From assembly GCA_002414385.1 (NCBI GenBank), contig DHZH01000005.1:190053-254052 (forward strand): a stretch of 64,000 bases of DNA. The letters run 5' to 3'. The stretch comes from Gammaproteobacteria bacterium UBA5109. Lineage in GTDB: Bacteria; Pseudomonadota; Gammaproteobacteria; Pseudomonadales; Pseudohongiellaceae. A program made the translations under genes and the position numbers. The notes below the pieces were generated by a model. The model saw nothing but the letters and a program-made list of their open reading frames with translations, was not told the origin of the DNA and did no database searches. This document shows, one piece after another, positions 1 through 8,650 of the stretch; the stretch's first letter is position 1; each line of letters starts with the position of its first letter.

Positions 1-2145
1 AAAGGTGAGCTTTTAGGGTTAATTGAAATTGGGCAAATAAAAGTCTGGTGCAGCCCTATTAACTATGAGCACATCGACCGAGGCTTAATTCATAGCCTAT
101 GGACGGCAATTAATAACTGGGTATACAGAGCTATTAATCATCTTGATCAAAACTTTACACAAAAGCAGATTACGTTGTACTGGAGATTGAATTACGAAAA
201 CGTAGAATTTCCACCTAAAATAGACACAATCCCTACATTTAATGAACTCTTGGAATCTGCAAATAATAGCTATAGTAAAGAAGGCAAGCCTTTACAGATT
301 ACTACAAATATATTCGGCTCATTTCTATCAGGATTACACCAAGAAGCGAATTGGGTAGAAAAAGCGCTTGTCAATTATTTTCTAATTGGACTTGTTGAAC
401 TAAACCTCATCCCAAATAAAACAAACAATTTAGCAACTTTAACTAAAATCACAATTAATGATGATGCTCGAACGACACACCTCTTTGTTGGCCATAATTA
501 TATAGATTATTTTAAAGACCACTATCCAGATCCTATCTTCATAAATAGCTTTGATGATGCTGCTTCCAGGGTTGGTCTTGCTTGGACAGTACATAACCCA
601 AATACTAGCTCGATTATTAATGGCAAAGAGGCATGTACATGCTTTTTTAGAAAGTTAATTGATCGATTAGCTACTAACGCTGAAGAATTATTGGCAAAAA
701 TCAACAAAGATAAACTATTAATAAAGCTGTTGTTAAACCATGATTCAATTCAAAATGATTCTAATCAGTGGAGGAGAACGGCAAGGGCAATGCTATCTCT
801 CCATAAAGATAAAAAAGATGTTTATACTGTGATTTCTAATGAAATGGGGAAAAGAAATTCTGGCTCAATTACATCTCGCCTAGTTTTAGAAATTGCTATT
901 TGTGAAGCTAGTATTGAAGGGGGATATAATCCTACTGACTTAGATATATCTAAGCTTCTTACAACTACACATTTAATGTTTATATTTGGAGGGTGGTCTG
1001 ATGCCATACACTATGATGCTATTGAACCAACTTTACGGTTCTCCCATGGAGGAAATGTATTGGTAGATGCATCATTTCAGGAAAATATCGTTGATCCATT
1101 TGGAAAGAAGTTTCACGAAATATCTGCTAACTCTGATATAGAATCTTATTCAAAGCTATTTCAAAATAAAAGTGTTAAGAAAGCAGATGAAGAAGACATT
1201 AATCCAGTTTTTGAAGAAGCTTGGAATACTGAATTTGGAATCCCTACTTCTGAAATATCATTATTTTTAGATATTTTGGAAAAGCATGGTATTGAAAGTA
1301 AATCACCTGTTTACAAGCTTAAAACTTCAGAATTCACTCAGCTACTTATAAAAAATGGCATTCCCGATCATACAATAGAAAATATTCTAAAAGAGCTTTG
1401 TTTAGAAAATAGACCTAAATGGAAAGTGCCTCCTGAAAACTTTAAAAACACAGATGTCTCGCCCTGGCGCTTTAAAAGGAGGCTATCTTCCTTATATAGA
1501 CCAATACCAAAAGTTGATGACACCTTATACATATCGCCTAATTTAATAGCTGCGGGATTGAAGTATCGTTTAACTTCTTGTTATGAAGCCAGCTTTGATG
1601 AAAGCTTGTTCCAATCAAACGAACTTAGGCAGTGGATTGGCAGCAAAAGGGATAAAGTTGGACATGCTTTTAATTCTGAAGTTGCTGAAGAAATTCGCAA
1701 ATTTGGTTGGTATGCGGAATCAGATATCAAAATTACAAAAGTATTTAATAGTCGGCTAGATAAAAATTATGGCGACATTGACGTTTTAGCTTGGAACCCT
1801 GACATTAAAATTGCGCTAGCTATTGAATGTAAAAATATGGAATTTGCGAAGACCCCAAGTGAAATTGCTAGGCAACTTAATGAGTTTAAAGGCAAATTAA
1901 GAAGCAACAAAAAGCCAGATAGATTACTAAGACACAAGTACAGATACGACCTTCTTAGCAAAAATATAGAACAGTTGGCATTATATCTAAAACTAGATGA
2001 ACTAAATTGTATACTACCGGTACTAATCTTCAGTGAGGTTGTCCCAATGTTCTATTCAGATCAAATTTTATTTGATGAGGTCAGCCTGGTTCAGTTTTCA
2101 AACATAGAAAATTACATAAATACTTTCACCACTAACACCATCTAG
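1..2145 (+). CDS. Large cargo protein with C-terminal PD-(D/E)XK nuclease domain (5' end outside window)
   Basis: The frame is open from base 1, and the first usable start inside the window is a TTG at 175. The gene therefore begins left of the window and about 714 codons are visible. The first two thirds match no family I recognise. The last third has the core of a PD-(D/E)XK nuclease: a conserved Glu in EVAEEIRKFGW, the catalytic Asp in GDIDVLAW (1771-1794), ECK (1825-1833) and the downstream Gln in ARQLNEF. The DNA is AT-rich with AT-ending codons, which marks transfer. It converges on the replication gene with a 5-base gap. As island cargo with a nuclease fold it could act in anti-phage defence or in DNA processing of the element; nothing in the sequence decides between these. 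The nuclease fold is well supported, the role is inference. Confidence 0.75.
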   Translation, partial: KGELLGLIEIGQIKVWCSPINYEHIDRGLIHSLWTAINNWVYRAINHLDQNFTQKQITLYWRLNYENVEFPPKIDTIPTFNELLESANNSYSKEGKPLQITTNIFGSFLSGLHQEANWVEKALVNYFLIGLVELNLIPNKTNNLATLTKITINDDARTTHLFVGHNYIDYFKDHYPDPIFINSFDDAASRVGLAWTVHNPNTSSIINGKEACTCFFRKLIDRLATNAEELLAKINKDKLLIKLLLNHDSIQNDSNQWRRTARAMLSLHKDKKDVYTVISNEMGKRNSGSITSRLVLEIAICEASIEGGYNPTDLDISKLLTTTHLMFIFGGWSDAIHYDAIEPTLRFSHGGNVLVDASFQENIVDPFGKKFHEISANSDIESYSKLFQNKSVKKADEEDINPVFEEAWNTEFGIPTSEISLFLDILEKHGIESKSPVYKLKTSEFTQLLIKNGIPDHTIENILKELCLENRPKWKVPPENFKNTDVSPWRFKRRLSSLYRPIPKVDDTLYISPNLIAAGLKYRLTSCYEASFDESLFQSNELRQWIGSKRDKVGHAFNSEVAEEIRKFGWYAESDIKITKVFNSRLDKNYGDIDVLAWNPDIKIALAIECKNMEFAKTPSEIARQLNEFKGKLRSNKKPDRLLRHKYRYDLLSKNIEQLALYLKLDELNCILPVLIFSEVVPMFYSDQILFDEVSLVQFSNIENYINTFTTNTI

Positions 2146-2150
2146 TACAG

Positions 2151-3860
2151 TTATTGACAGAACTCCAAGGGGCGAAAAGTTTTTGACATAGGGGCCCTAA
2201 GCCGTATGGTCTCAGCGGGCACCCCCTCCCGGGCTGCGCCCGGTAGGTGCCGCTCCACTTCGTGTACCATACGTCTCCTCCCTATGGTCAATAACTTTTC
2301 TTTTACCTCTATAGTCCAGATATGGACTCTAGTCACATAATTAATGCCACCATGTACTAACCCTTTGATAACTTCTCCAATAGGCTCCTGATATTTACCA
2401 GGCTCATCGGACCAGAGTTTTAATAGTTGAATAGGGGAAGAGTCGGCCTTAACCATGTGACCACCCATTACTCGCATGAATTCATACCAATTCGAGGTAT
2501 CAGCAGCGATACAACACTGTTTAAGAAGGCCTTGGGGCAGATTCTTTGAAGTAAGACGACGAAGCTCACGCCAGATAGAGACTTTTGGGCCACCCATGAA
2601 CTGGAATTGCCTTATACCCCATGTAGATGCCCAAGCCCTTACTCTAGACGCTCCTTCATCTGCAATCTCGCCATTATCATCAAAATCGATCCCATGACCG
2701 TCAATGTTTTTTGAGATGTATTTAGCGACATATCCTGTCGCTGACCCTTTATTCCAGTCAATTTCTACTTCAGTAACGCGTTTTTCTTGGGCTCCTGGTT
2801 CTTCAGGTGTATCTGCAAGCGCATATTTCTGTAAAACTTCAAAAACTCGCCGGTAGTCACCTGGAGGCATAAATAACAATAAGTGCCAATGCGGAGTTCC
2901 GTCATGATGGGGCTCAACAACCCTGATCCCATAGGGGAATAGGCCATCTCGCCTAAATTGAGCGCGAATACGGTTCCATAAGGCACAAAGGTATTTATGG
3001 GCCTCTCTAGGGGTAGTATTGTCGTAGTTTGGGTTGGGTTTACCTGTTTTCCACAAGGATCTGTGCATCCTGGAAGGGCAGGTAATAGTAAATAGCCCTC
3101 CAATATGACCGTTCTCTTTGGCATAACGCTCAAAACCAGAAATTCTAACCATTAATTCAGAACGCCTAATTCGAGGATTACTAATTGTTTTATCAACAAT
3201 ATCCTTTAACGTGAATTCCTGATTTAGTTCATTAACGGCCTTTAGCGCGTTTAATAACGCGTTATTTCGCGCGTTTTGCTCTAAAAAGCACTTAAATGAT
3301 TCGTCTGAAACATAAATACTTTTAATTCGACTTACTAAATTAAGCTTTAACGCGGCTTTTTCTAAACCGCGCCTGTGCTTTTTTCGTAAATTACGCCTCC
3401 ACCATATTTCGTCGCATAAACGATTTAAAATGCCTTTTTCATCCTTTTCGGGCACATTTAACCCGTTTTCTTTCGCAATTAGCTTTAATAACCGCAATCG
3501 CGATAATGAATAATCAAAATTAAAACGGAAATAACGGCATTTATAAGCAAGTTCTTTCGCCTTTTTACATAACGTTTCTTCATTAATTGCTAAATTAAAT
3601 TGTATTTCCGAAAATGTTTTATCCCAGAAACGTAACATACGATTAGCCTTAAACCTTCCTTCTGTTTCGTATACCTCAATATACATTCGCGCTAATTCGA
3701 GTGAGTAACGTTTCGGGTATTTCTGAAATATTTCATAACGAAACGGCCTATCGTGAAAAAACGGATCTTCCCCGTATTTACCGCAAAACCAGGTTAATTT
3801 ACTGGCTGGGCAATATAGAGGAGGGGTTTCGCTTAATTTATCAAAAATAGTCGTTTTCAT
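2151..3860 (-). CDS. Replication endonuclease, P2 GpA-like (HUH family)
   Basis: 569 residues, matching the phage replication gene A (GPA) family that nicks one strand to start rolling-circle replication. The HUH metal-binding motif is visible as HWHLLLF at about residue 325. The paired-tyrosine motif is visible as YVAKYISKN at about residue 375; in this family Tyr attacks the DNA and Lys assists. The N-terminal 230 residues are Lys/Arg-rich and AT-rich in the DNA, unlike the more GC-rich catalytic part. The ATG overlaps the stop of the upstream HTH gene as TAATG, and a GGAGGTG just upstream is a strong ribosome-binding site, so the two genes are translationally coupled. In this island it would allow extrachromosomal copies after excision. 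Confidence 0.88.
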   Translation of the reverse strand: MKTTIFDKLSETPPLYCPASKLTWFCGKYGEDPFFHDRPFRYEIFQKYPKRYSLELARMYIEVYETEGRFKANRMLRFWDKTFSEIQFNLAINEETLCKKAKELAYKCRYFRFNFDYSLSRLRLLKLIAKENGLNVPEKDEKGILNRLCDEIWWRRNLRKKHRRGLEKAALKLNLVSRIKSIYVSDESFKCFLEQNARNNALLNALKAVNELNQEFTLKDIVDKTISNPRIRRSELMVRISGFERYAKENGHIGGLFTITCPSRMHRSLWKTGKPNPNYDNTTPREAHKYLCALWNRIRAQFRRDGLFPYGIRVVEPHHDGTPHWHLLLFMPPGDYRRVFEVLQKYALADTPEEPGAQEKRVTEVEIDWNKGSATGYVAKYISKNIDGHGIDFDDNGEIADEGASRVRAWASTWGIRQFQFMGGPKVSIWRELRRLTSKNLPQGLLKQCCIAADTSNWYEFMRVMGGHMVKADSSPIQLLKLWSDEPGKYQEPIGEVIKGLVHGGINYVTRVHIWTIEVKEKLLTIGRRRMVHEVERHLPGAAREGVPAETIRLRAPMSKTFRPLEFCQ

Positions 3861-4072
3861 TATTCACCTCCCAGGAATTTTGAGAGGCTGAATGTATTAG
3901 TCCGTACTTTTGACTCTATATACTCATCGAGATCTGAAAGACGGTATCTTATAGAACGAGTTCCTATCTTCACAAATGGGATTTTAGCGCCAGCCCAACG
4001 GTCTCTTTCTAAGAACGCAGCACTTACACCTAAATATTTAGCGGCTTGTTTAGTATCGAGTAGTTTTGTCAT
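3860..4072 (-). CDS. AlpA/HTH_17-like DNA-binding protein (excisionase type)
   Basis: 70 residues. It has the short winged-helix layout of AlpA and excisionase-type proteins: LDTKQAAKYLGVS is the first helix-turn-helix, a basic stretch follows, then SIRYRLSDLDEYIES forms the wing and last helix. Proteins of this size next to an integrase usually control excision or activate integrase and replication genes. It overlaps the replication gene by one base and is transcribed with it. It is separated from the unknown 268-residue gene by 113 bases that contain a hairpin. The fold assignment is firm, but the target site and the sense of regulation are unknown. Confidence 0.8.
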   Translation of the reverse strand: MTKLLDTKQAAKYLGVSAAFLERDRWAGAKIPFVKIGTRSIRYRLSDLDEYIESKVRTNTFSLSKFLGGE

Positions 4073-4156
4073 AGCAGTAGCTCCTTATTAAAAGAAGCTG
4101 ACTGTATGTCATTGAGATTCAGCTATTAATGATTTGAATAACACTGAATTGAGGTA

Positions 4157-4183
4157 TACCTGAGATGATTCTTATCTCAGGTA
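4157..4183. other. 10-base-pair hairpin between island genes
   Basis: Arms TACCTGAGAT (4157-4166) and ATCTCAGGTA (4174-4183) are perfectly complementary around a 7-base loop. The hairpin lies directly after the stop codon of the 268-residue gene and upstream of the HTH gene. No T-run follows on either strand, so it is not a canonical intrinsic terminator. An operator for the HTH protein or an RNA processing/attenuation stem are alternatives. Confidence 0.5.
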
Positions 4184-4185
4184 CA

Positions 4186-4992
4186 TTATGGTTTATAGGG
4201 TGGCAATTTATCCTGTCCTGGTAAAGTCCCTTTTATATATTGCGCCAGCCACTTTTCAATTTGCTTTTCCAAGTCGTCAGTTGATGATAAATACTTCAAT
4301 TCATCTGGCAACTCGTCATTGATAATCCTTGCTATCTTACGAATGCTTTTGCCATCCCTATTTAACTTATTGAATTTCTCTATGATTGCTAACTTTAATG
4401 GATGATAGTTTGAGAGTTTTGTTTTACTGATACTCTTAGCTCGTTTATTTGGGTCAGATTGAATCTTTTCAAACAATCTTGCAAAACCCAATGCTTCTAT
4501 CGCCTCTAACTTAAGGTCTACTTTATATCCTTGCTCATTATTTTCAGCGTTTTTATATTGCAACATTAGATCTTGATCATCACCAGGTTGATATTCGTAA
4601 ACTGATTTTTTTGTCAGATAGACATAATCAGCAATTGAAGCCAGAGCCAGTACGGCAAATAATTGGGACCAAAGGTAAGGTTCACCATTTGGCCTACATT
4701 CTTGTTCCACATAGTCAGTGCATAAATAGTAATTAAAGGGAGGGGTAGTTGTTAGCCCGACTTCTTGATGTTTGGATGGCAACTCGTTTAACAGCTTTAT
4801 GCCAGCGTGGGAGCTATACTTTTTTAACTTAAAGAGAATTTCCAGCCCAGCGTTAAGATCCTCTTCAGTGAAAGAATCATCAAGTAGTAATTTGGCATGC
4901 TGCACGACATAGCCAATATCCCATAACTGAGCTTCACTAAGCTCATCATTTAGAGGGTTAAAATCAGAAAAGGCATCCAGATAGCGAATCAT
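4186..4992 (-). CDS. Unknown island protein, 268 residues
   Basis: I do not recognise a family. The start codon overlaps the integrase stop codon by 4 bases (ATGA), so it is co-translated with the integrase. The protein is mostly helical and charged. The stretch GKSIRKIARIINDEL near residue 215 looks like the first part of a helix-turn-helix, and the C terminus ends in a Pro/Lys-rich tail. There is no signal peptide. The central hydrophobic run LFAVLALASIADYVYL could be a buried helix. Position between integrase and AlpA-like gene suggests a role in integration, excision or control of the element, by inference only. Confidence 0.7.
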   Translation of the reverse strand: MIRYLDAFSDFNPLNDELSEAQLWDIGYVVQHAKLLLDDSFTEEDLNAGLEILFKLKKYSSHAGIKLLNELPSKHQEVGLTTTPPFNYYLCTDYVEQECRPNGEPYLWSQLFAVLALASIADYVYLTKKSVYEYQPGDDQDLMLQYKNAENNEQGYKVDLKLEAIEALGFARLFEKIQSDPNKRAKSISKTKLSNYHPLKLAIIEKFNKLNRDGKSIRKIARIINDELPDELKYLSSTDDLEKQIEKWLAQYIKGTLPGQDKLPPYKP

Positions 4993-6185
4993 CCTTGTAT
5001 TTTCTCCATGAGGTAATCGGTAATTCTTTGCATTGGAGCTCGTAAGCGCTCTGTACTTGGCACAATATACCCGGCGGTCACATCATTTGAAAACTTATGG
5101 TTTAGTAGCCGTTTCAGAGCATAGGCTGGGATATCCAGACTTTCCGCAATCGTGATAAAGGTTCGCCGTAGGTCATGCAGCCTAATTTTGATCCCTGAGA
5201 CTGTCTCAATCCTTTTGAGTGCTGTTTTGGGCTCTTTTAGTGGCCCAAGGGTGCGCGGAGAAGGGAAGACCCACTCGGACAGGTTCATTTTCTTGCGCCG
5301 TTTGAGCAGATCCTTCAGGAAGTCACTCATGGGGAGGGCATGCGGCTCTTTGTTCTTGGTATCCGGGATATGGATGACTTTTTCATTAAAATCGATGTCT
5401 TCCCAGGTCAAAAGCGCCGCTTCTGAGCGTCTGAGGCCTGTAAACAGTAAAAAGTGCAGGTAATCGCGGGTGGTTTCCTGGTTTAGCTTGAGGGTGGCCT
5501 CAAACCAGGGTTTGAGCTGGGTAGGGGTGAGCAAGGTCTGCCGGCGTTTGATCTCATACCAGCCCCGGGTGCTGCTGATCCGCGAAACCGGATTAAACAA
5601 GATAATGGGCTTGCCTGATTTGTCTTCATAACGATCCATCGCGAAGTTGAAGATCGCTCGAAGCACCCGCATGGTGTTATTCGCTCGGGCTTTACTCTTC
5701 TTACCGAGCGCTCGATGGCGCTTTTCGACCTTATCTTTCGATAGCTCAGAGAGCGGGGTAGTGAGCCAATCGCCGAGCGCGCCTTCAATACAGCGCTTGT
5801 AATCATGCAGGGTATTGGGTTTCAGGTTCTTTCGCGTCTGGAGATACTCTCGATAGGCCTCGCCGAGCGTGACCGATCGAGCGGCCTTATCGCGGCGCTC
5901 TTCAAGCGGATCGTTACCCATGGCCATCTCACCGAGCAGCTCTTGAGCCTTTTTACGGGCCTGAACCGGGGTAACCTGGCCAAAGCGCCCGATCGTGAGG
6001 CGGCGATTCTTGCCATTCACCCGCTTTTCCACGAAAAAGGACTTAGCCCCACGGCTGGTTACCAGTAGACCAAAGCCCTGGAGTTGATCATCGCGGTACA
6101 GCACATTGGTGCTTTGACCATTGTCTTTAAACGGGGGAGGCTGGACTTTGCCTATATTTGAATTGGATAATCGTAAGCGTGGCAT
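4989..6185 (-). CDS. Tyrosine integrase of the island
   Basis: 398 residues with the usual layout of tRNA-targeting integrases. The N-terminal part (1-100) is an arm-binding domain with the FFVEKRVNGKNRRLTIGRFG pattern, the middle (110-200) is a SAM-like core-binding domain and the C-terminal half is catalytic. Catalytic residues are visible: Arg in TGLRRSEAALL, His-x-x-Arg in LHDLRRTF and the nucleophile Tyr in NDVTAGYIV. It lies next to the tRNA-Leu 3' fragment, its predicted attachment site. It is more GC-rich than the rest of the island. It overlaps the following gene by 4 bases. Confidence 0.93.
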   Translation of the reverse strand: MPRLRLSNSNIGKVQPPPFKDNGQSTNVLYRDDQLQGFGLLVTSRGAKSFFVEKRVNGKNRRLTIGRFGQVTPVQARKKAQELLGEMAMGNDPLEERRDKAARSVTLGEAYREYLQTRKNLKPNTLHDYKRCIEGALGDWLTTPLSELSKDKVEKRHRALGKKSKARANNTMRVLRAIFNFAMDRYEDKSGKPIILFNPVSRISSTRGWYEIKRRQTLLTPTQLKPWFEATLKLNQETTRDYLHFLLFTGLRRSEAALLTWEDIDFNEKVIHIPDTKNKEPHALPMSDFLKDLLKRRKKMNLSEWVFPSPRTLGPLKEPKTALKRIETVSGIKIRLHDLRRTFITIAESLDIPAYALKRLLNHKFSNDVTAGYIVPSTERLRAPMQRITDYLMEKIQG

Positions 6186-6191
6186 ATAGGC

Positions 6192-6267
6192 AATACTCCG
6201 TTAATCCCTAACTATTAAGGTTTAAATGAATCATCCGCGCCCAAGGTAGGCGCAGAGTCGGAGTATT
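6192..6267. repeat. Inverted repeat between integrase start and att fragment
   Basis: AATACTCCG at 6192-6200 is repeated inverted as CGGAGTATT at 6259-6267. GCCTATAT elements also recur at about 6149 and 6290. Repeats between an integrase gene and its att core are often arm-type integrase or excisionase sites. The spacing is too large for a simple terminator. The role is inferred from position. Confidence 0.35.
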
Positions 6268-6382
6268 ATTTCAAAAAACCTGCCTATATAGCAAATTACC
6301 GCAAAGAAGAGGGAGTTAAATTACTCTCTATCTATATGTTATTAAAAGAATTTAAAATAACCGCAAACAATAACGCTAATAA

Positions 6383-6438
6383 CTTAAAATCCCTCGATCA
6401 TTGCGATCGTGCCGGTTCGATTCCGGCCCCGGGCACCA
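6383..6438 (+). repeat. 3' fragment of tRNA-Leu(UAA): island attachment repeat
   Basis: The sequence reads as the 3' part of a tRNA-Leu. It starts in the anticodon loop with anticodon TAA at 6385-6387, then the 3' anticodon strand TCCCT and a variable arm (CGATC, loop, GATCG). The T arm is GCCGG-loop-CCGGC, and the acceptor strand CCCGGGC ends in ACCA at 6438. The 5' half is absent, because no AGGGA or GCCCGGG lies upstream at the right distance. It is therefore not a functional tRNA but the copied end left by integration. The orientation puts the intact gene at the other end of the island, left of the window. Confidence 0.85.
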
Positions 6439-6460
6439 TTTAAATTTAATAGCCTGTCAA

Positions 6461-7735
6461 TTATTTCGCTGCCGCAAGCGCCTGCTCAATATCAGCGATA
6501 ATGTCATCAATGTGCTCAATGCCAATGGATAATCTGACCATTTCCTTGCTTACCCCTGCTGTAGCCAGCTCATCATCACTAAGTTGCCGGTGAGTAGTTG
6601 AAGCAGGGTGACAGGCCAGGGATTTGGCATCGCCTATATTGACCAGACGTAAAATCATTTGCAGTGCATCAATAAATTTGGCCCCTGCAGCTTCACCGCC
6701 CTTGATTCCAAAACTTAAAATACCAGAGGGGCGTCCGCCAACAACTTTTTGGCAGACGTCATAATAGGGACTTGATTTCAGTCCTGCGTAACTGACCCAT
6801 TCAATCTGCTCATGCCCCTCAAGATATTCCGCTACTTTTTGCGCATTTTCGCAATGACGTTCCATTCTCAGTCCCAGGGTTTCCAGACCCTGCATAATCA
6901 GGAATGCATTCATCGGCGACAGGGCAGCACCGGTATTTCGCAAAGGAACAACGCGACAACGTCCTATAAATGCTGCTTCACCCAGAGCTTCAGTATAGAT
7001 GACACCATGATAGGAAGGGTCCGGCTCATTGAGCATTGGATATTTTTCCTTGTGGGCGGACCAGTCAAATTTTCCTGAATCCACAATAATACCGCCAATA
7101 GAAGTACCATGACCGCCGATATATTTGGTCAAAGAATGAATGGCAATGTCCGCGCCCAGATCAAAAACCTTGCATAAAAATGGGGTCGCAACAGTATTGT
7201 CGACGATCAGGGGAACACCATGCCGATGTGCAATTTCAGCAAGTGCCTCGATATCGACTACATTTCCAGCCGGATTGCCGATTGATTCACAAAAGACTGC
7301 CCTGGTATTTTCATCGATCAAAGCTTCCAGGCCAGCATAATCATCGAACGATGCAAAACGGGTTTCGACTCCCTGTGCGGGTAAAGTATGCGCAAAAAAG
7401 TTATACGTGCCCCCATATAACTGGGAGGTGCTGACTATATTGCTGCCAACCCTGGTAATTGCCTGAATGGCATAGGTGATCGCTGCCATGCCGGATGCAA
7501 CAGCCAGCGCACCAACACCACCTTCCATTTCAGTAAGGCGGGCTTCCAGCACTGCTGTTGTAGGGTTCATGATTCTCGTATAAATATTGCCCTGAACCGC
7601 CAGATTGAATAGGTCTGCACCATGCTGCGTATTGTCAAAGGTATATGATGTTGTTTGGTATATGGGCGTAGTGGCTGCATTGGTTGCCGGATCACCTTCA
7701 TAACCTGAATGCAGAGCGATTGTTTCGAGATTCAT
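6461..7735 (-). CDS. metY: O-acetylhomoserine sulfhydrylase (PLP enzyme)
   Basis: 424 residues, the usual size for MetY of the Cys/Met PLP-dependent family. It makes homocysteine from O-acetylhomoserine and sulfide in methionine synthesis; some members act as cystathionine gamma-synthase. Visible family features are YQTTSYTFDN near the N terminus, YTRIMNPTTAVLE, the glycine-rich ASGMAAITYAI, and the PLP lysine in HSLTKYIGGHG. A C-terminal SIGIEHIDDI signature is also present. The ATG at 7735 is preceded by AAGGGAAA. It lies alone just outside the island end and is divergent from the next gene. A sulfur-assimilation role fits cysH and cysB at 32-34 kb. Confidence 0.9.
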   Translation of the reverse strand: MNLETIALHSGYEGDPATNAATTPIYQTTSYTFDNTQHGADLFNLAVQGNIYTRIMNPTTAVLEARLTEMEGGVGALAVASGMAAITYAIQAITRVGSNIVSTSQLYGGTYNFFAHTLPAQGVETRFASFDDYAGLEALIDENTRAVFCESIGNPAGNVVDIEALAEIAHRHGVPLIVDNTVATPFLCKVFDLGADIAIHSLTKYIGGHGTSIGGIIVDSGKFDWSAHKEKYPMLNEPDPSYHGVIYTEALGEAAFIGRCRVVPLRNTGAALSPMNAFLIMQGLETLGLRMERHCENAQKVAEYLEGHEQIEWVSYAGLKSSPYYDVCQKVVGGRPSGILSFGIKGGEAAGAKFIDALQMILRLVNIGDAKSLACHPASTTHRQLSDDELATAGVSKEMVRLSIGIEHIDDIIADIEQALAAAK

Positions 7736-7893
7736 TGCATTTCCCTTTCTGAGATAAAAAAATCTATACTGAACTACTTAATACTTATTTTCCATACGTA
7801 TGATACTTCGGTTTATATAATACTGAAAAATGTTCATGTTCCAGATACCGGGTCAAAACATCTTTCTCAAATCAAAGAGGGCAGTTTAATTTC

Positions 7894-8301
7894 ATGAGCA
7901 AACTTCTTAAAACCCCAACATATACGCTTATGCTTTTCCTGAGCCTGCTGGCTTTAGCTGCCTTTGCACAGGAAGAGCTTGTCCGTACCCAATTGCCCCT
8001 GTCCGATGAAGCCATCAGCGTATTTCACCAGAGTATTTTCCTGACCAATTTTGCCAGCCTGAATTGCGAAAACATTGATGCCGAACGCCGTATCGCCAAC
8101 AGCATCGACGCCATCAAAAATAACCAGTACAGGATCGTGGAATATCATGTGGCTTTTGGCAGTGATAACACCATTGCCCACGAATATTATGTTGAAACCT
8201 ATGCCCCGCTGACCCTGATCCAGATCCAGGTGTTCAGCAGGGCTAGCCGATGCAGTAGTTTTTCATTCAGCCTGATCAGTGAAGAGGATATTAACCAGTA
8301 A
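7894..8301 (+). CDS. Small exported protein of unknown function
   Basis: 135 residues with a clear signal peptide (TLMLFLSLLALAAFAQ) and cleavage predicted after AFA. The mature part is about 110 residues with two cysteines (NCENID and SRCSSF) that could form a periplasmic disulfide. No recognised domain. It stands between the divergent metY and the copper-protein gene on the same strand. The family is unknown to me, but the reading frame with its signal peptide and GC-balanced codons looks real. Confidence 0.65.
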   Translation: MSKLLKTPTYTLMLFLSLLALAAFAQEELVRTQLPLSDEAISVFHQSIFLTNFASLNCENIDAERRIANSIDAIKNNQYRIVEYHVAFGSDNTIAHEYYVETYAPLTLIQIQVFSRASRCSSFSFSLISEEDINQ

Positions 8302-8323
8302 ACGGGGGAGGGTCTGCTACAGA

Positions 8324-8488
8324 TTATTTTCTACCATCGTCATCATTCCTGTGATCAGACTTCTTTTTAAGGAAACTGAAGCCGCCGGTCAGGAGCCATA
8401 ACAGGGCCATGATCAGCACCAGGGCATAGAGCACCTCGACTACCTGCGGGCTGTTTAAAAAATGGTTGATATCAGAAAATAGATCCAT
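8324..8488 (-). CDS. Short single-pass membrane protein, 54 residues
   Basis: An open frame from ATG at 8488 to TAA at 8324. The product has an N-terminal soluble part, one hydrophobic helix (VEVLYALVLIMALLWLL) and a charged tail ending in Lys/Asp/Arg residues. This positive-inside pattern argues for a real small inner-membrane protein. The ribosome-binding site is weak. It is convergent with the exported protein at 7894-8301. Function unknown. Confidence 0.45.
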   Translation of the reverse strand: MDLFSDINHFLNSPQVVEVLYALVLIMALLWLLTGGFSFLKKKSDHRNDDDGRK

Positions 8489-8650
8489 ATTTATAATAAT
8501 TACATAGTGTTATAAAGAATACTTAAACCTTAATATAGGCATAGTCAATACCAGGTGTCAGGCTTGTTTGCCCTGCTTATTGCCGTAATCAGGGCAATAG
8601 ATAATAATCCACAACGCTCCACACACTATAACAACAGAAGGGTATCAATC

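Larger units (their letters stand above)
1..6438. mobile_element. Integrated island at tRNA-Leu(UAA), right-hand part only
   Basis: The segment carries an integrase, a phage-type HUH replication gene and an AlpA-like gene. It ends in a 3' tRNA-Leu fragment, which is the usual footprint of site-specific insertion into a tRNA gene. The left end and the intact tRNA should lie outside the window. No capsid, tail or packaging gene is visible in this part, so it resembles a phage satellite or a replicating integrative element more than a full prophage. The visible cargo is a nuclease-domain protein. Base composition of 1-4200 is much more AT-rich than the housekeeping genes from 6461 on. Confidence 0.8.

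Noticed and set aside
6363..6438. Complete tRNA-Leu gene
   Set aside because: Only the 3' part from the anticodon loop is present; the 5' acceptor, D arm and 5' anticodon strand are missing.
8555..8650. Upstream extension of the copper-protein gene
   Set aside because: It would place 32 residues before a perfect signal peptide; the GTG at 8651 has the better ribosome-binding site.
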